Part shown: in pieces, positions 18,801 to 26,804 of the stretch
Layout: each line of letters begins with the position of its first letter
How positions within the stretch are numbered: the stretch's first letter is position 1
Assembly (NCBI RefSeq): GCF_030818895.1
Contig: NZ_JAUTBA010000001.1
Location: forward strand, 4,650,001 to 4,714,000
DNA length: 64,000 nucleotides
Source of the DNA: Sphingobacterium zeae
Lineage (GTDB): Bacteria > Bacteroidota > Bacteroidia > Sphingobacteriales > Sphingobacteriaceae
Reading direction: 5' to 3'
The notes under the pieces: generated by a model
What the model saw: the letters and a program-made list of their open reading frames with translations, nothing else
What the model was told of the DNA's origin: nothing
Databases searched by the model: none
Position numbers and translations under genes: made by a program

Positions 18801-19012
18801 ACGATAACTTTTCCTGTTGGTACAGATAGCGAATAATTACCATTCGCATCTGTTTGCGTGGCGACATTAGATCCTTGAACAGCAATCGTCACTCCAGCCA
18901 ATGGCTTACCATCTGCTCCAGTTACTCGACCGCTTACTTTTTTCTCTTGCGCAAACGCAACAGAAGTAAGAATCATACTACCCACGAAAAAACTGAGTAA
19001 TTTGTGTTTCAT
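15860..19012 (-). CDS. SusC/RagA-family TonB-dependent outer-membrane transporter (pair 2)
   Basis: A 1050-residue receptor with the same plan as pair 1: signal peptide ending VAFAQ, regulatory-like beta-sandwich to about residue 100, LEEVIVTALGVKREKRDLGY TonB-box/linker, plug (DPLLVLDGV, GAASAAIYGPDARNGVIMVT) and a barrel ending NFGFTVNAKF. The extended linker with KREKR is the form that usually accompanies SusD_like proteins, consistent with the gene downstream. The first 100 residues and the translation-initiation region are nearly the same as in SusC 1. A promoter is placed at 19150-19179. Confidence 0.93.
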   Translation of the reverse strand: MKHKLLSFFVGSMILTSVAFAQEKKVSGRVTGADGKPLAGVTIAVQGSNVATQTDANGNYSLSVPTGKVIVFRSVGFADKTLIVKEGQSAFNVTLDDSNRELEEVIVTALGVKREKRDLGYSADQISSKTVTQASAVNTINGLQGKVSGLNVTTTNSGVFEDVKINLRGIRSLTGKNDPLLVLDGVQMDIKYLSSINPNDIDNVSVLKGAASAAIYGPDARNGVIMVTTKKSSDTPSINLSHSTQWQNISFFPKMQKQFGQGYTDGGERVYDPIENWNWGPAFDGSMVEVGPTLPDGSRQKISYSAVDDREKFYDTGVTNQTNLSLVSKDFYLSLEDSQVKGIVPGDKNRRTGVRLNSQKEYGIFRAGLNFNYSQQNYSVYNQKGQEDYYSAKNTGGNSGLFSQLINTPANIPLLRYKDYLNDPFSTYDNWFTDYGLNPYFSLGNWRKNGKKQDLLTNLELGLKPTEWLSFTYRASLNSRNIAERNLTQGVVPTAFGLKRNKSLIPASVKEYNYNQTILSSDFFANVDLNIDDDFKFNGILGTYVRQNDYRATDVGASNLVISDLYNVENRVGNLTGSSDGFRSRLFSTYASAGLNYKSWANVEVTGRWDKTSTLSMNNNSYFYPGVNAAVVLTDAIPELKSDAFNYLKIRGAWTKTANADITPYLLAATFSQRADTGFPYGSVSGVTAGNTTYDPNLKPERINTSEAGFEAGLWNNRLTLQATYFYSKNTDQIVNVSISESSGYGRSYRNAASFNSKGVEFDINLSPLIKFNNGGIKLKANALWNDSEVTSIYKQQELNQLQIGGYTAAGNYAIVGLPAFVMRGNDYVRDDQGRIIVSSTTGRPSTSSQNVNFGRTLPKWIIGLNPSVNWKNFNLSALFEHKGGYVASFFGLGSDMAWTGVSEATAYNDRNPFILPNSVIADPSNPGKYIENTTAKIGEGNNNPIEAYYTGEFKNTASNFIVSANNWRLREVSLSYDVPSQWLSSRQKVVKGLSVALVGRNLALWLSKDNRFLDPEFDSMPDYQNAYGNVNSNANPPVRNFGFTVNAKF

Positions 19013-19149
19013 ATGTTTATGTTTATTAAAAATGTTTATTCTTGATAATATACTTTGGTTAGCAATATACTTTCCAATAATTTATATATGTGTTATAGTT
19101 AGTAACGTTTTTCCTCGGATTGCTTCCACATGTTAAAAAACGTTAAATA

Positions 19150-19179
19150 CAAAATTATAACTTTTTTTAACATTTGCAA
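19150..19179 (-). promoter_or_regulatory. Promoter of SusC/SusD operon 2
   Basis: Minus strand: TTG (complement of 19177-19179), 19 bp, TAATTTTG (complement of 19150-19157). Spacing equals that of the SusC 1 promoter, and the leader is about 135 nt. Confidence 0.65.
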
Positions 19180-19352
19180 TGCAAGCATAATTTATTGATA
19201 ACAATTAATTCACAAATAGAACTAAATAACTGAATAACAGTTTTTTAATTTTAAAAGTTTAATACACTTAAGTAACATTGTTACATTATTAAAGAAAACT
19301 ATTTGCATCAAAACTTATCTGTTTATGTAAAATAATATATTAACTTTCCAAC

Positions 19353-19484
19353 TTACTGTGAGATGGCCTTCCCTATTATCTTTAGGGTAAAAACTTCTTG
19401 CCCCCTATCCTCTAACTCGCCCCATTGGCGCTCGTACTGCCAAGTTAATCTTTTCCGTAGAGCTTCAGCACCAGCCATAAACAT
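19353..19484 (-). CDS. Possible 43-residue small protein or gene remnant
   Basis: From ATG 19484 to TAA 19353 the frame encodes a charged, probably helical peptide containing ALRKRLTWQYERQWGELED and ending KIIGKAISQ. The composition (Trp, Arg, Glu, few Lys/Ile/Asn) is more protein-like than random AT-rich intergenic DNA here would give. A stop codon directly precedes the ATG. No promoter or family was recognised, so it may be a relic. Confidence 0.25.
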   Translation of the reverse strand: MFMAGAEALRKRLTWQYERQWGELEDRGQEVFTLKIIGKAISQ

Positions 19485-19649
19485 TTATCTCAATTCAAAT
19501 ACAAAAATATCGCACTCCATAAAGAAACGAATAGTGCAATAGGTCAACTCAAAATCCTTAGTGAGAATCTTTCTTCGTTCCTGCGCGCTGTTCTATTACT
19601 TAACTATCATTCTGCTTAAAAAAACTTATGGAAAGTAAACTTAGGCTCG

Positions 19650-19747
19650 CGCTATAGTCAATCTTGTGTGATCGTTGTGATAAACTAGTCAATATTGTGT
19701 GTTTGTTGTGTTACGCTATAGCCACCAATACGTCACCAATAGGTGAC
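19650..19747. repeat. Cluster of short direct and inverted repeats
   Basis: Two 24-bp copies (19656-19679 and 19687-19710) agree at 21 of 24 positions with a 31-bp period. They are bracketed by CGCTATAG at 19650-19657 and 19714-19721. Immediately after lies the perfect inverted repeat GTCACC-AATA-GGTGAC (19732-19747). Confidence 0.6.
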
Positions 19748-19794
19748 CAACTCTTACCTATCCCCCACCTTTGCTCGAATTTTCTTCGGGCAGG

Positions 19795-19824
19795 CTTCGA
19801 ATCTCCCTCGAATCAAATTCGAAG
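19795..19824. repeat. Inverted repeat CTTCGAAT...ATTCGAAG
   Basis: Perfect 8-bp arms (19795-19802, 19817-19824) separated by 14 bp, within the gene-poor region. There is no T-tract, so a terminator is unlikely. Confidence 0.45.
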
Positions 19825-20247
19825 AACAGCCGAGGAAAATGCGAGTCCAGTTCTATAAAAGGCAGGAGTTAATAGGGAATTGGTCGGGAAAAAGTCGCCG
19901 GAAGGTGGTACCTCTATCTCCAAGTCACGTGGTCTTTGACAGCACTTTAAAATTCCTTTCGCACATGTTTGAGACACGTTTGCCTCCCTTCGAATGGGCC
20001 TTGGCAGAGCTTCAAGTATATTTTTTTACTGGTAGCCGAAGCCCTATCGAATAACTGTGGAACCATTTCCGAAGAGGAGTCGAGCTGCATTTTACAGATA
20101 GATATGGAACTACTATCGGCTACTCAGCTGTACTTATTTGACATATCAAACTATCGTTTAAAGCGTGATCGCTTTGAACAGAAAATTTGCCAAACCACAT
20201 ACAGCGAAATTTCTTTCAAACACTGATTGAAGAACGTGTCAAAAATA

Positions 20248-21258
20248 CTACAAAGATATTGGAATAGTATAACTCACAGCCACAGGCTCTCCTTGCAGTC
20301 TACCTGGCTTCCAAGGACCAACAGCCTGAATCGCTGTTGTAATCGCGCTACTGACCTTAATAGGAATATCCTGATCATATTTAAATTTACTGAGCCTACC
20401 ATCTTTGTTGACAATAAATGTCACGTTAACAAGCCTAGACTTCAATTGAGTAATTAAATTGTCCGATATATCGATCTGCCGATAAACGGCTTCCATAAAC
20501 TGCTTCAATTTAAGCGGAAGAATCGGTGCCGATTCCTTCGTCTCAGCATCGTATAAAATAACCTCTCCATTGGAACGAAATCTTTTTCCGCTCTGAAGAA
20601 CACCACCTAAATACTGTTCTTCATAACGGCTTCCCATATTAAAACCTTCCCATCTACCATCTTTTTCGTTATCTTTAAGCTCACCTTCAAAATAAGCTCC
20701 ATCCGAATAATCCAGTCGAAGGAATCCGGTCCCGCGCTTCAAGAGATAATTTCCCAAAGAATCCATATACAACAAGTGATATGGTTTTGTCATTCTCGAA
20801 CCCGTAAAGGGATTTTGTGCAGTGTCAATATGCGTCACGAGCATTTTCAATTTTCCTGTCGGATAATAATAGTATGAAGAATCCGTAGGCACACCGTCTG
20901 CATCAAATTTCTCTAAGCTTTTCAACTGTCCATTTGGATAGTAGACTGTCGACTCCCCGACATAATTCCACCCGAAAAACCCAACTGTGCTATCTCGGCT
21001 ATAAGCGAAGGATTTGATGGAATCCGTATCTGTATAGTAGCTAACAATATTAAAAAATCGACTTGATTGATCTCCAACAGGAACAATACATTGGTAAGTA
21101 TGGGACTCTAGTTTTGTCTTAACAGGATTCCCCGATTTATCAAAGTAATTCACTATCGTATCGCTAATAAAAACTTTCCCCCTTGCTTTCGAAGAAAATG
21201 CTTCTGTAATCGCTCCTATAAAAATAAGCACAATTAAAAATAAAGTCGATCTTTTCAT
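20248..21258 (-). CDS. MORN-repeat protein with a TonB-C-like C-terminal domain
   Basis: A 336-residue exported protein from ATG 21258 (signal peptide MKRSTLFLIVLIFIGAITEAF). The middle has MORN-like repeats (ESTVYYPNGQLKSLEKFDADG, SSYYYYPTGKLKMLVTH, GAYFEGELKDNEKDGRWEGF). The last 80 residues (VNVTFIVNKDGRLSKFKY, GPWKPGRLQGEPVAVSYTIP) match the C-terminal fold of TonB-type energy transducers. The protein lacks the proline-rich periplasm-spanning linker of TonB, so it is probably an envelope protein interacting with partners rather than an energy transducer. It stands alone after the third SusC/SusD operon. An upstream in-frame start would put 17 residues before the signal peptide and was not used. 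Confidence 0.75.
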   Translation of the reverse strand: MKRSTLFLIVLIFIGAITEAFSSKARGKVFISDTIVNYFDKSGNPVKTKLESHTYQCIVPVGDQSSRFFNIVSYYTDTDSIKSFAYSRDSTVGFFGWNYVGESTVYYPNGQLKSLEKFDADGVPTDSSYYYYPTGKLKMLVTHIDTAQNPFTGSRMTKPYHLLYMDSLGNYLLKRGTGFLRLDYSDGAYFEGELKDNEKDGRWEGFNMGSRYEEQYLGGVLQSGKRFRSNGEVILYDAETKESAPILPLKLKQFMEAVYRQIDISDNLITQLKSRLVNVTFIVNKDGRLSKFKYDQDIPIKVSSAITTAIQAVGPWKPGRLQGEPVAVSYTIPISL

Positions 21259-21314
21259 AAATATGACAACGTTAAAGGACGAAAATACGGCTTTATATAA
21301 TAACACCAAATCAA

Positions 21315-21349
21315 AAAAGCGGCAATTTCTTTCGAAATTGCCGCTTTTA
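21315..21349 (-). terminator. Terminator of SusC/SusD operon 3
   Basis: A 14-bp perfect stem (21315-21328 with 21336-21349) with a short loop, ending in a T-run in the minus-strand RNA, 20 bp past the SusD 3 stop. Confidence 0.85.
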
Positions 21350-21368
21350 TAACCATATGTCTAAAAGA

Positions 21369-22826
21369 CTACTTAACGTCCCACCATACTGGTACTGTAA
21401 TCGCTTTCGTACCTGGATAGTTTAAGTTAGTTGTTAACTCCGTATTCGGATACAACAAACGCTGAGGCATTTCACCATTAGCCAAAATGGATGCTTTTGA
21501 TTGAATCAAGAATGTAGGATATCCTGTTCTTCTGTATTCAGTCCATGCTTCAAAATTTTGGAAACCATTCATTGCATAATATTTCTGCGTAATGATTGCT
21601 TCTAATTGTTTTGAGGCATCTGTTGGAAATTTACCAGCAGCAGCTAAATATTCAGTTAATCCTTCCGCGCCTAAGTAGTTAAATGACGCAGTAACACCTT
21701 CATTATACAGTGTAGCAACACTTCCTGTCCCCCATCCTTTCAAAGCAGCCTCGGCTTGTAAGAATTTGCTTTCAGCAATAGAGAATAATTTTACAGGAGC
21801 GATTGCAGAAGCTGTATTTTTCGCATTTGCCCCAGTTACTGGTGAAGGAGCGGAGACTAATTTTGTGTTTTGTCCTCGGAAGTCCCCCTGTTCTAAGTAA
21901 GCTACTGTATCTTGCAATGTTACATTATCAGCTTTTAACAGTCTATTATACAATGCAAATGATCTTTTATCCTTATTTGCTGCAAATGCTTTTACAGCAG
22001 TTCCACTCGCAACTACATTTTGAACATATTTTAAACCAACCATTTCTGTATAGAAAGGATTTTGGTTACCACCTGTTGTCGTAAATGTGATGGAAACATC
22101 CTCATTTAAAAATGTGGGATTTGTCGCATACAATGCTTTAATACCTGCTTGAGCGGTCGCAGCATCTACGTTTGAAATACGTAAATAAGCTTTCAATTTC
22201 AAGGTATTTGCAAACGCGATCCAAGATGTTTTATCTCCGCCAAACAACATATCTTGTTCTCCCGGTGTAGTACCAAGATTACCTTTCAATAACTCAACAC
22301 CTTTATCAATACTTTCGAAAATACTGTTGTATACCTCTTTTTGTGTTTGATATTTTGGACTTAAGTTCGTTGCTCCTTGCAGCGCTTCATCTAACGGAAT
22401 ATCTCCAAAAGCATCAGTCGCTACTTGCAATGTATATGCTTTCAACAAATACGCCATACCAATTGTATAGTTGTTTGCACCACGCTCCGAATTAATGATG
22501 ATTTCAGCATTGTTGAGTGCACTTCTATAGATAGTTGACCAAATACGATCCGTTGCTGTATTTTTGAGGTTATACTGATCAATAGTTTGATACTGCGACG
22601 ATGATGGAGCCTGTGTCCAATATTGCGCCCACAAACCACCATATACTTGAAGCTGATTACCTACGATCTGGCTTAACGAAGCTTCAACTGTCGGCAGCAA
22701 GAGGTTTGGTTCTACTTTTTCTGGGTTATTTGGATTTTCATTAACATCCAAATATTTATTACAACTTGTAAATGCTACGGATCCAACCAATGCAGCAAAA
22801 ACAAACTTTTTAATATTCTTGTTCAT
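21369..22826 (-). CDS. SusD-like nutrient-binding outer-membrane lipoprotein (pair 3)
   Basis: A 485-residue lipoprotein (SVAFTSC, then NKYLDVNENPNNPEKVEPN). It belongs to the same SusD_like subgroup as pair 2, shown by LLLPTVEASLSQIVGNQLQVYGGLWAQYWTQ, YLLKAYTLQVATDAFGDIP and NFEAWTEYRRTGYP...MPQRLLYPNTE. It starts 18 bp after its SusC partner. The partner is frameshifted in this sequence; SusD 3 itself is intact, which hints that the operon is still in use or that the SusC defect is recent or a sequencing error. Confidence 0.9.
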   Translation of the reverse strand: MNKNIKKFVFAALVGSVAFTSCNKYLDVNENPNNPEKVEPNLLLPTVEASLSQIVGNQLQVYGGLWAQYWTQAPSSSQYQTIDQYNLKNTATDRIWSTIYRSALNNAEIIINSERGANNYTIGMAYLLKAYTLQVATDAFGDIPLDEALQGATNLSPKYQTQKEVYNSIFESIDKGVELLKGNLGTTPGEQDMLFGGDKTSWIAFANTLKLKAYLRISNVDAATAQAGIKALYATNPTFLNEDVSITFTTTGGNQNPFYTEMVGLKYVQNVVASGTAVKAFAANKDKRSFALYNRLLKADNVTLQDTVAYLEQGDFRGQNTKLVSAPSPVTGANAKNTASAIAPVKLFSIAESKFLQAEAALKGWGTGSVATLYNEGVTASFNYLGAEGLTEYLAAAGKFPTDASKQLEAIITQKYYAMNGFQNFEAWTEYRRTGYPTFLIQSKASILANGEMPQRLLYPNTELTTNLNYPGTKAITVPVWWDVK

Positions 22827-22844
22827 TTTATTATTCTTTATAGT

Positions 22845-25800
22845 TTAGAAGGATACCTTCACATTGATACCATAGTTACGCAAAGACGGCTGAGCGGTAT
22901 AGTCAAAACCTTGTGCATTTCCAGCACCAGCAGAATTTACTTCTGGATCTGCATATTTATTTTCGCTTGGCGTCCAGATAAACAGGTTATTACCAAATAC
23001 ACCGACAGTTACATCACCAAAAGGCGTATTTTTTAGCATATCTTTTTTGAATTTATAAGAGATAGCCAAGTTGCGCAACTTCACATAAGAAGCATCTACC
23101 ACATTCATACCCGCCTCCAAATATGGATAGTAATCCACTTTGTCATAAGTTGCCGTCGTATTTACAACAGAATTACCATTTGCATCTAAGTAAACAGAGT
23201 TAGGGAAGATTTGACCAAAACGCTCACCTCCTGTTTCTGCAGACGTACCTGTGAATGCCATGATATCTTTAGTACGTGAATAGAATACACCTCCATGCTT
23301 CATGTCAAATAACGTGGTTAATGACCAGCCTTTGTAATTTAAAGTCGTTCCTAATGAGGCTTGGAATTTAGGATTATAACTTCCTAAATACTTTGCTTCA
23401 GAAGTAGGTACTGGTAAACCTGTTTCTTGGTCAACGATAGTTCTACCTTGTGCATCAGTGGCATTTGTCACAGCATAAAATTCACCGTAAGGGCGTCCTT
23501 TAGCGGCAACGATAGACATACCTGAGAAACCACCTAAAGAAACTTGATCAATACCATCCATCAATTCAACAACTTTATTGTTGTTTTTAGTGAAAGTACC
23601 CATCAATTCCCAGCTGAAGTTTTCTGTTTTCACTGGTGTCCCACGCAACGCAAGTTCAACACCTGAAGTTTTTAATCTTGCCGGCATTAACAACATTGAA
23701 TCCGTAACCTGTCGAATTTGCAATAGGAATTGCTAAGATTTGATTTTTCGAGTTGTTATTGTAGTAACTAAAATCAACAGTTAAACGATTTCTAAAGAAA
23801 CCCAATTCTGCACCTACTTCAGCTGATGTAGTGATTTCCGGTTTCAACTCTGCATTTCCTAAAGTCGATCCAGACATGAATGCAGACACATTACCAAATG
23901 GGAAAGTTGTCGTTCCGAATCCACCATTGATCTCGCCTCTAGAGAATGTTGTCAACAATTGATATGGATCTGTATCCGACCCAACTTTAGCATAGTTAGC
24001 ACGCAATTTACCGTAAGAAAGGATTCTCTTCGCGTCTTGGCTTAACAACTCAGAGAATACAAATGAACCACTCACACTTGGGTAAAAGAATGAATTGTTT
24101 TTCTTCGGCAAGGTAGACGACCAGTCGTTACGTGCTGTCGCTTGTAAGTATAAGAAATTTTTGTATGACAAGTTCAAATCCGCATAAAGCCCAACCAACC
24201 GGCGTTTTGACCATGAATCTTCGATCAAGTTCAATGGCCCATTAGAGTTCGCTAAATTATAAAAACCGGGCTGTACCAAACCTCCACTTTCGTTGGTCGC
24301 TGTACTTAAATTTGTAACATTACGCTGACGAATGTTGTTACCCAACATTAATGATCCTTTAAAATCTTGATTAAAGTCATGGCTAGCAGTAACCATAAAA
24401 TCATGAATGATCTCTGTTACATTGTATTGATCGATACGGTACTCCCCATTGTCAATTAAATCGTTAGCTGTCGAATAATTACCTGAGGTTTTATCGATCG
24501 GTGTAAAATTATATTTTGGAGATTCGGAGCGTCTGCGGTCAGTATAATGATCTACCCCTACACGCTCTTTGAAATCCAACCATTCAAATGGCTTATAACC
24601 GACGTTAAAATTACCCAGAATGCGATTTACATTATTATAATTGTTGTAATTTGCTAATGTCCAATATGGATTCATAGAATAAGCTCCATAATAGCCATAC
24701 TCATTACTATGGTTTAGACCATTTGCATCGACATAACCATAGCCATTATATGGATTGCTTAAATCTTTCATGTCAGCAACAGGAATATCACGCGGAGTTT
24801 GTAACAAGTTATTATATACAGACGAATTTCCTTGTCCCCCGCCTACGTTGTTCGAGTTAATCTGACTATAGTTCGCTGAAATTCCCGCGTAAAATTTATT
24901 GGAGAATTCAGTCTGACCATTGAAACGAACACCATATTTATTGTAGTTATCTTTGCTTCCAGGATAAACACCATTTGAGTTCAAAGAATTTAGGCCCAAA
25001 TAGAAGGAAGACTTTTCACTACCACCCGAGAAACCTAAATTATTATCTGTTGCAAATCCAGTATTAAAAAAATCCCTAACGTTATCTTTAACAGCAGAAT
25101 ATGGCTTTGTTTGTCTTATGCCATTTACAGCTTGTCCCCATTCCTGTGTTTTCCCAGTAAAAGGAGCTCCCCAAGACCAGTTTTCCTTTGGATCATTGAC
25201 AAAAACCAGGTCTCCATTTTTAGTATAGCCAGAGTAACCTTGACCATATTCGTTCTGAAACTCAGGTAATTTTAAAATAGAAGAAAATGTATTTGTTGTA
25301 TTGAAAGTAATATCTGTTTTTCCGCCGCCTCTTTTACCTGTTTTAGTAGTAATGATCAAAGCTCCATTGGATGCACGCGATCCATATAACGCTGCTGCAG
25401 CCGGACCTTTCAAGATGGTCATCGATGCAATATCATCAGGGTTGATATCATTACCGCGGTTACCAAAATCTACACTTGATAATGATGAACCACCACCGAT
25501 TACACTGGAGTTGTCAATAGGAACACCGTCGACAACAATTAAGGCTTGGTTATTCCCTGAGATAGACGAACCGCCACGCAAAACGACACGAGATGAACTA
25601 CCTGGAGAATTTGACGTTGATGTAATATTCACACCTGCAACCTTACCAGCTAATGCATTGATAGCACTTGAATTTTGACCTGACCGTAATTCCTCGTTGT
25701 TCAAGGTCGGTGCTGAATAACCTAATGTTCTCTTTTCTCTTTTGATAGCATTGGCAGTTACCACCACCTCTTCAAGCGCATTGTCATGATTTTCCAAAGA

Positions 25801-26079
25801 AACATTGAACACCGTGTTGTTGTTATTCACAATAATGGTTTTATCGTCAAAACCAACGGAACGGAATACAACAACTTTGCCTGCCGGTACATTCAATGAA
25901 TAATTACCATTAGTATCGGTCTGTGTAGCCTGATTAGTACCTTGTACAACTACTGTTACCCCTGGTATAGCTTTACCGTCAGCAGATGTAACACGACCAC
26001 TAATCTTTTTTTCCTGAGCGAATGCGACCGAAGTCAGAATCATTCCGCCAACAAGAAAACTTAGTAATGTTTGTTTCAT
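22845..26079 (-). pseudogene. SusC/RagA-family transporter (pair 3), split by a +1 frameshift
   Basis: Two overlapping frames together make one SusC of about 1077 residues. The first runs from ATG 26079 through a signal peptide (VAFAQ), regulatory-like domain, plug (QALIVVDGVPIDN, GPAAAALYGSRASNGALIIT) and most of the barrel, then turns into AGKIKNFRC and stops at 23656. The second continues the barrel from TSGVELALRGTPV to the end NYGINVKVSF at 22845. The switch lies at a run of five A on the coding strand (T run at 23669-23673): removing one A restores AGKIKTSGVELALR. All else looks intact, so this is either a very recent inactivation, a sequencing error or a slippage site. SusD 3 follows after 18 bp. 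Confidence 0.88.
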
Positions 26080-26352
26080 GTTTTAGTTAGTTAATTTTAT
26101 TATTTTTTCTAATCCTATATATTGATATAAATTATATCCGTTCACACAACTGTCCAAACATAAATTGTCTAGACAATAAAACCGCAACCTATCAAATAGA
26201 CTATTGCAGTTCATTTTTTAACAGTTGAAAATATTATTGAAAAGCAGCCCTAGGTAGATGCAGGGCAATTCTTAGATAAATATCCAGCTGTAAATTTGCT
26301 CTTTTCAGCATTTACAGTAAATAATAGTTAGTGCGATTTTTATTAGCGGTGT

Positions 26353-26383
26353 CAAATATAGAAACCCCAAGTTGTTTTTACAA
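26353..26383 (-). promoter_or_regulatory. Promoter of SusC/SusD operon 3
   Basis: Minus strand: TTG (complement of 26381-26383), 20 bp, TATATTTG (complement of 26353-26360). It predicts a leader of about 270 nt, longer than for the other two operons. Confidence 0.65.
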
Positions 26384-26718
26384 GTTTTTTAACATAATCC
26401 CTCAAAATCAGTAAATACCGCAATAATTGGAAGTCAAATTTGCAAATTGTTACTAAAGAATCATTTTAGAATAAAAACTAATCAAAACAACCTCAAACAG
26501 AATTTTATACGGAATCCGATATATTTAACAAAACATTAACAATGCTACAAGAAATCTTTGAGACATCATTCTTTAAACTATCAAATATAAAAGATACTTA
26601 ATTTATAACAATTCTAAACATACATCAGTAGAATGAAAACCAGACTTTCATGACCTTATGTCGATCCGTAACAATGAAGGGAAACAAAAAATCTCATCTG
26701 GTCGATAGCACTTTAAAA

Positions 26719-26768
26719 TCAAAAAAAAGACACTCTACCTTCTCAGGCTGAGCGTCTTTCATTTTTTT
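26719..26768 (-). terminator. serS terminator
   Basis: A stem formed by AAAGACACTC (from 26726) and GAGCGTCTTT (26750-26759), with one mismatch, followed in the minus-strand RNA by a run of eight T. It lies 46 bp after the serS stop. Confidence 0.8.
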
Positions 26769-26804
26769 ATGAAATAAGTCCAGAGACGACTTATTTATTG
26801 ATAT

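Larger units (their letters stand above)
19013..20247. other. 1.2 kb region without a confident gene; repeats and decayed-looking sequence
   Basis: The right flank of SusC 2 carries its leader and promoter (to about 19179). From 19353 on the DNA changes character: a short open frame on the minus strand (19353-19484), a cluster of short repeats (19650-19747), and from about 19743 to 20226 a stretch that is less AT-rich than other intergenic DNA here. That stretch can be read in two overlapping plus-strand frames (19743-20054 and 19969-20226), neither with a recognisable domain or a convincing start. It looks like remnants of an inserted or decayed element, but I cannot name it. Confidence 0.5.
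26080..26804. other. Intergenic region between serS and SusC 3
   Basis: About 725 bp with the serS terminator at the right end and the SusC 3 promoter at 26353-26383. The approximately 270-nt SusC 3 leader has a small stem (GCCCT at 26247 paired with AGGGC near 26262). The rest, 26384-26718, is AT-rich with no gene seen. Confidence 0.5.

Noticed and set aside
19743..20226. Intact transposase or IS element in the gene-poor region
   Set aside because: No DDE, HUH or recombinase motif, no terminal inverted repeats of useful length and no clear ends were found.
23669..23673. Phase-variable tract in susC 3
   Set aside because: Five A is shorter than tracts known to slip often; reported only as a frameshift.
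25301..25678. 125-codon plus-strand frame inside SusC 3
   Set aside because: Lies opposite the conserved plug domain and has no features of its own.
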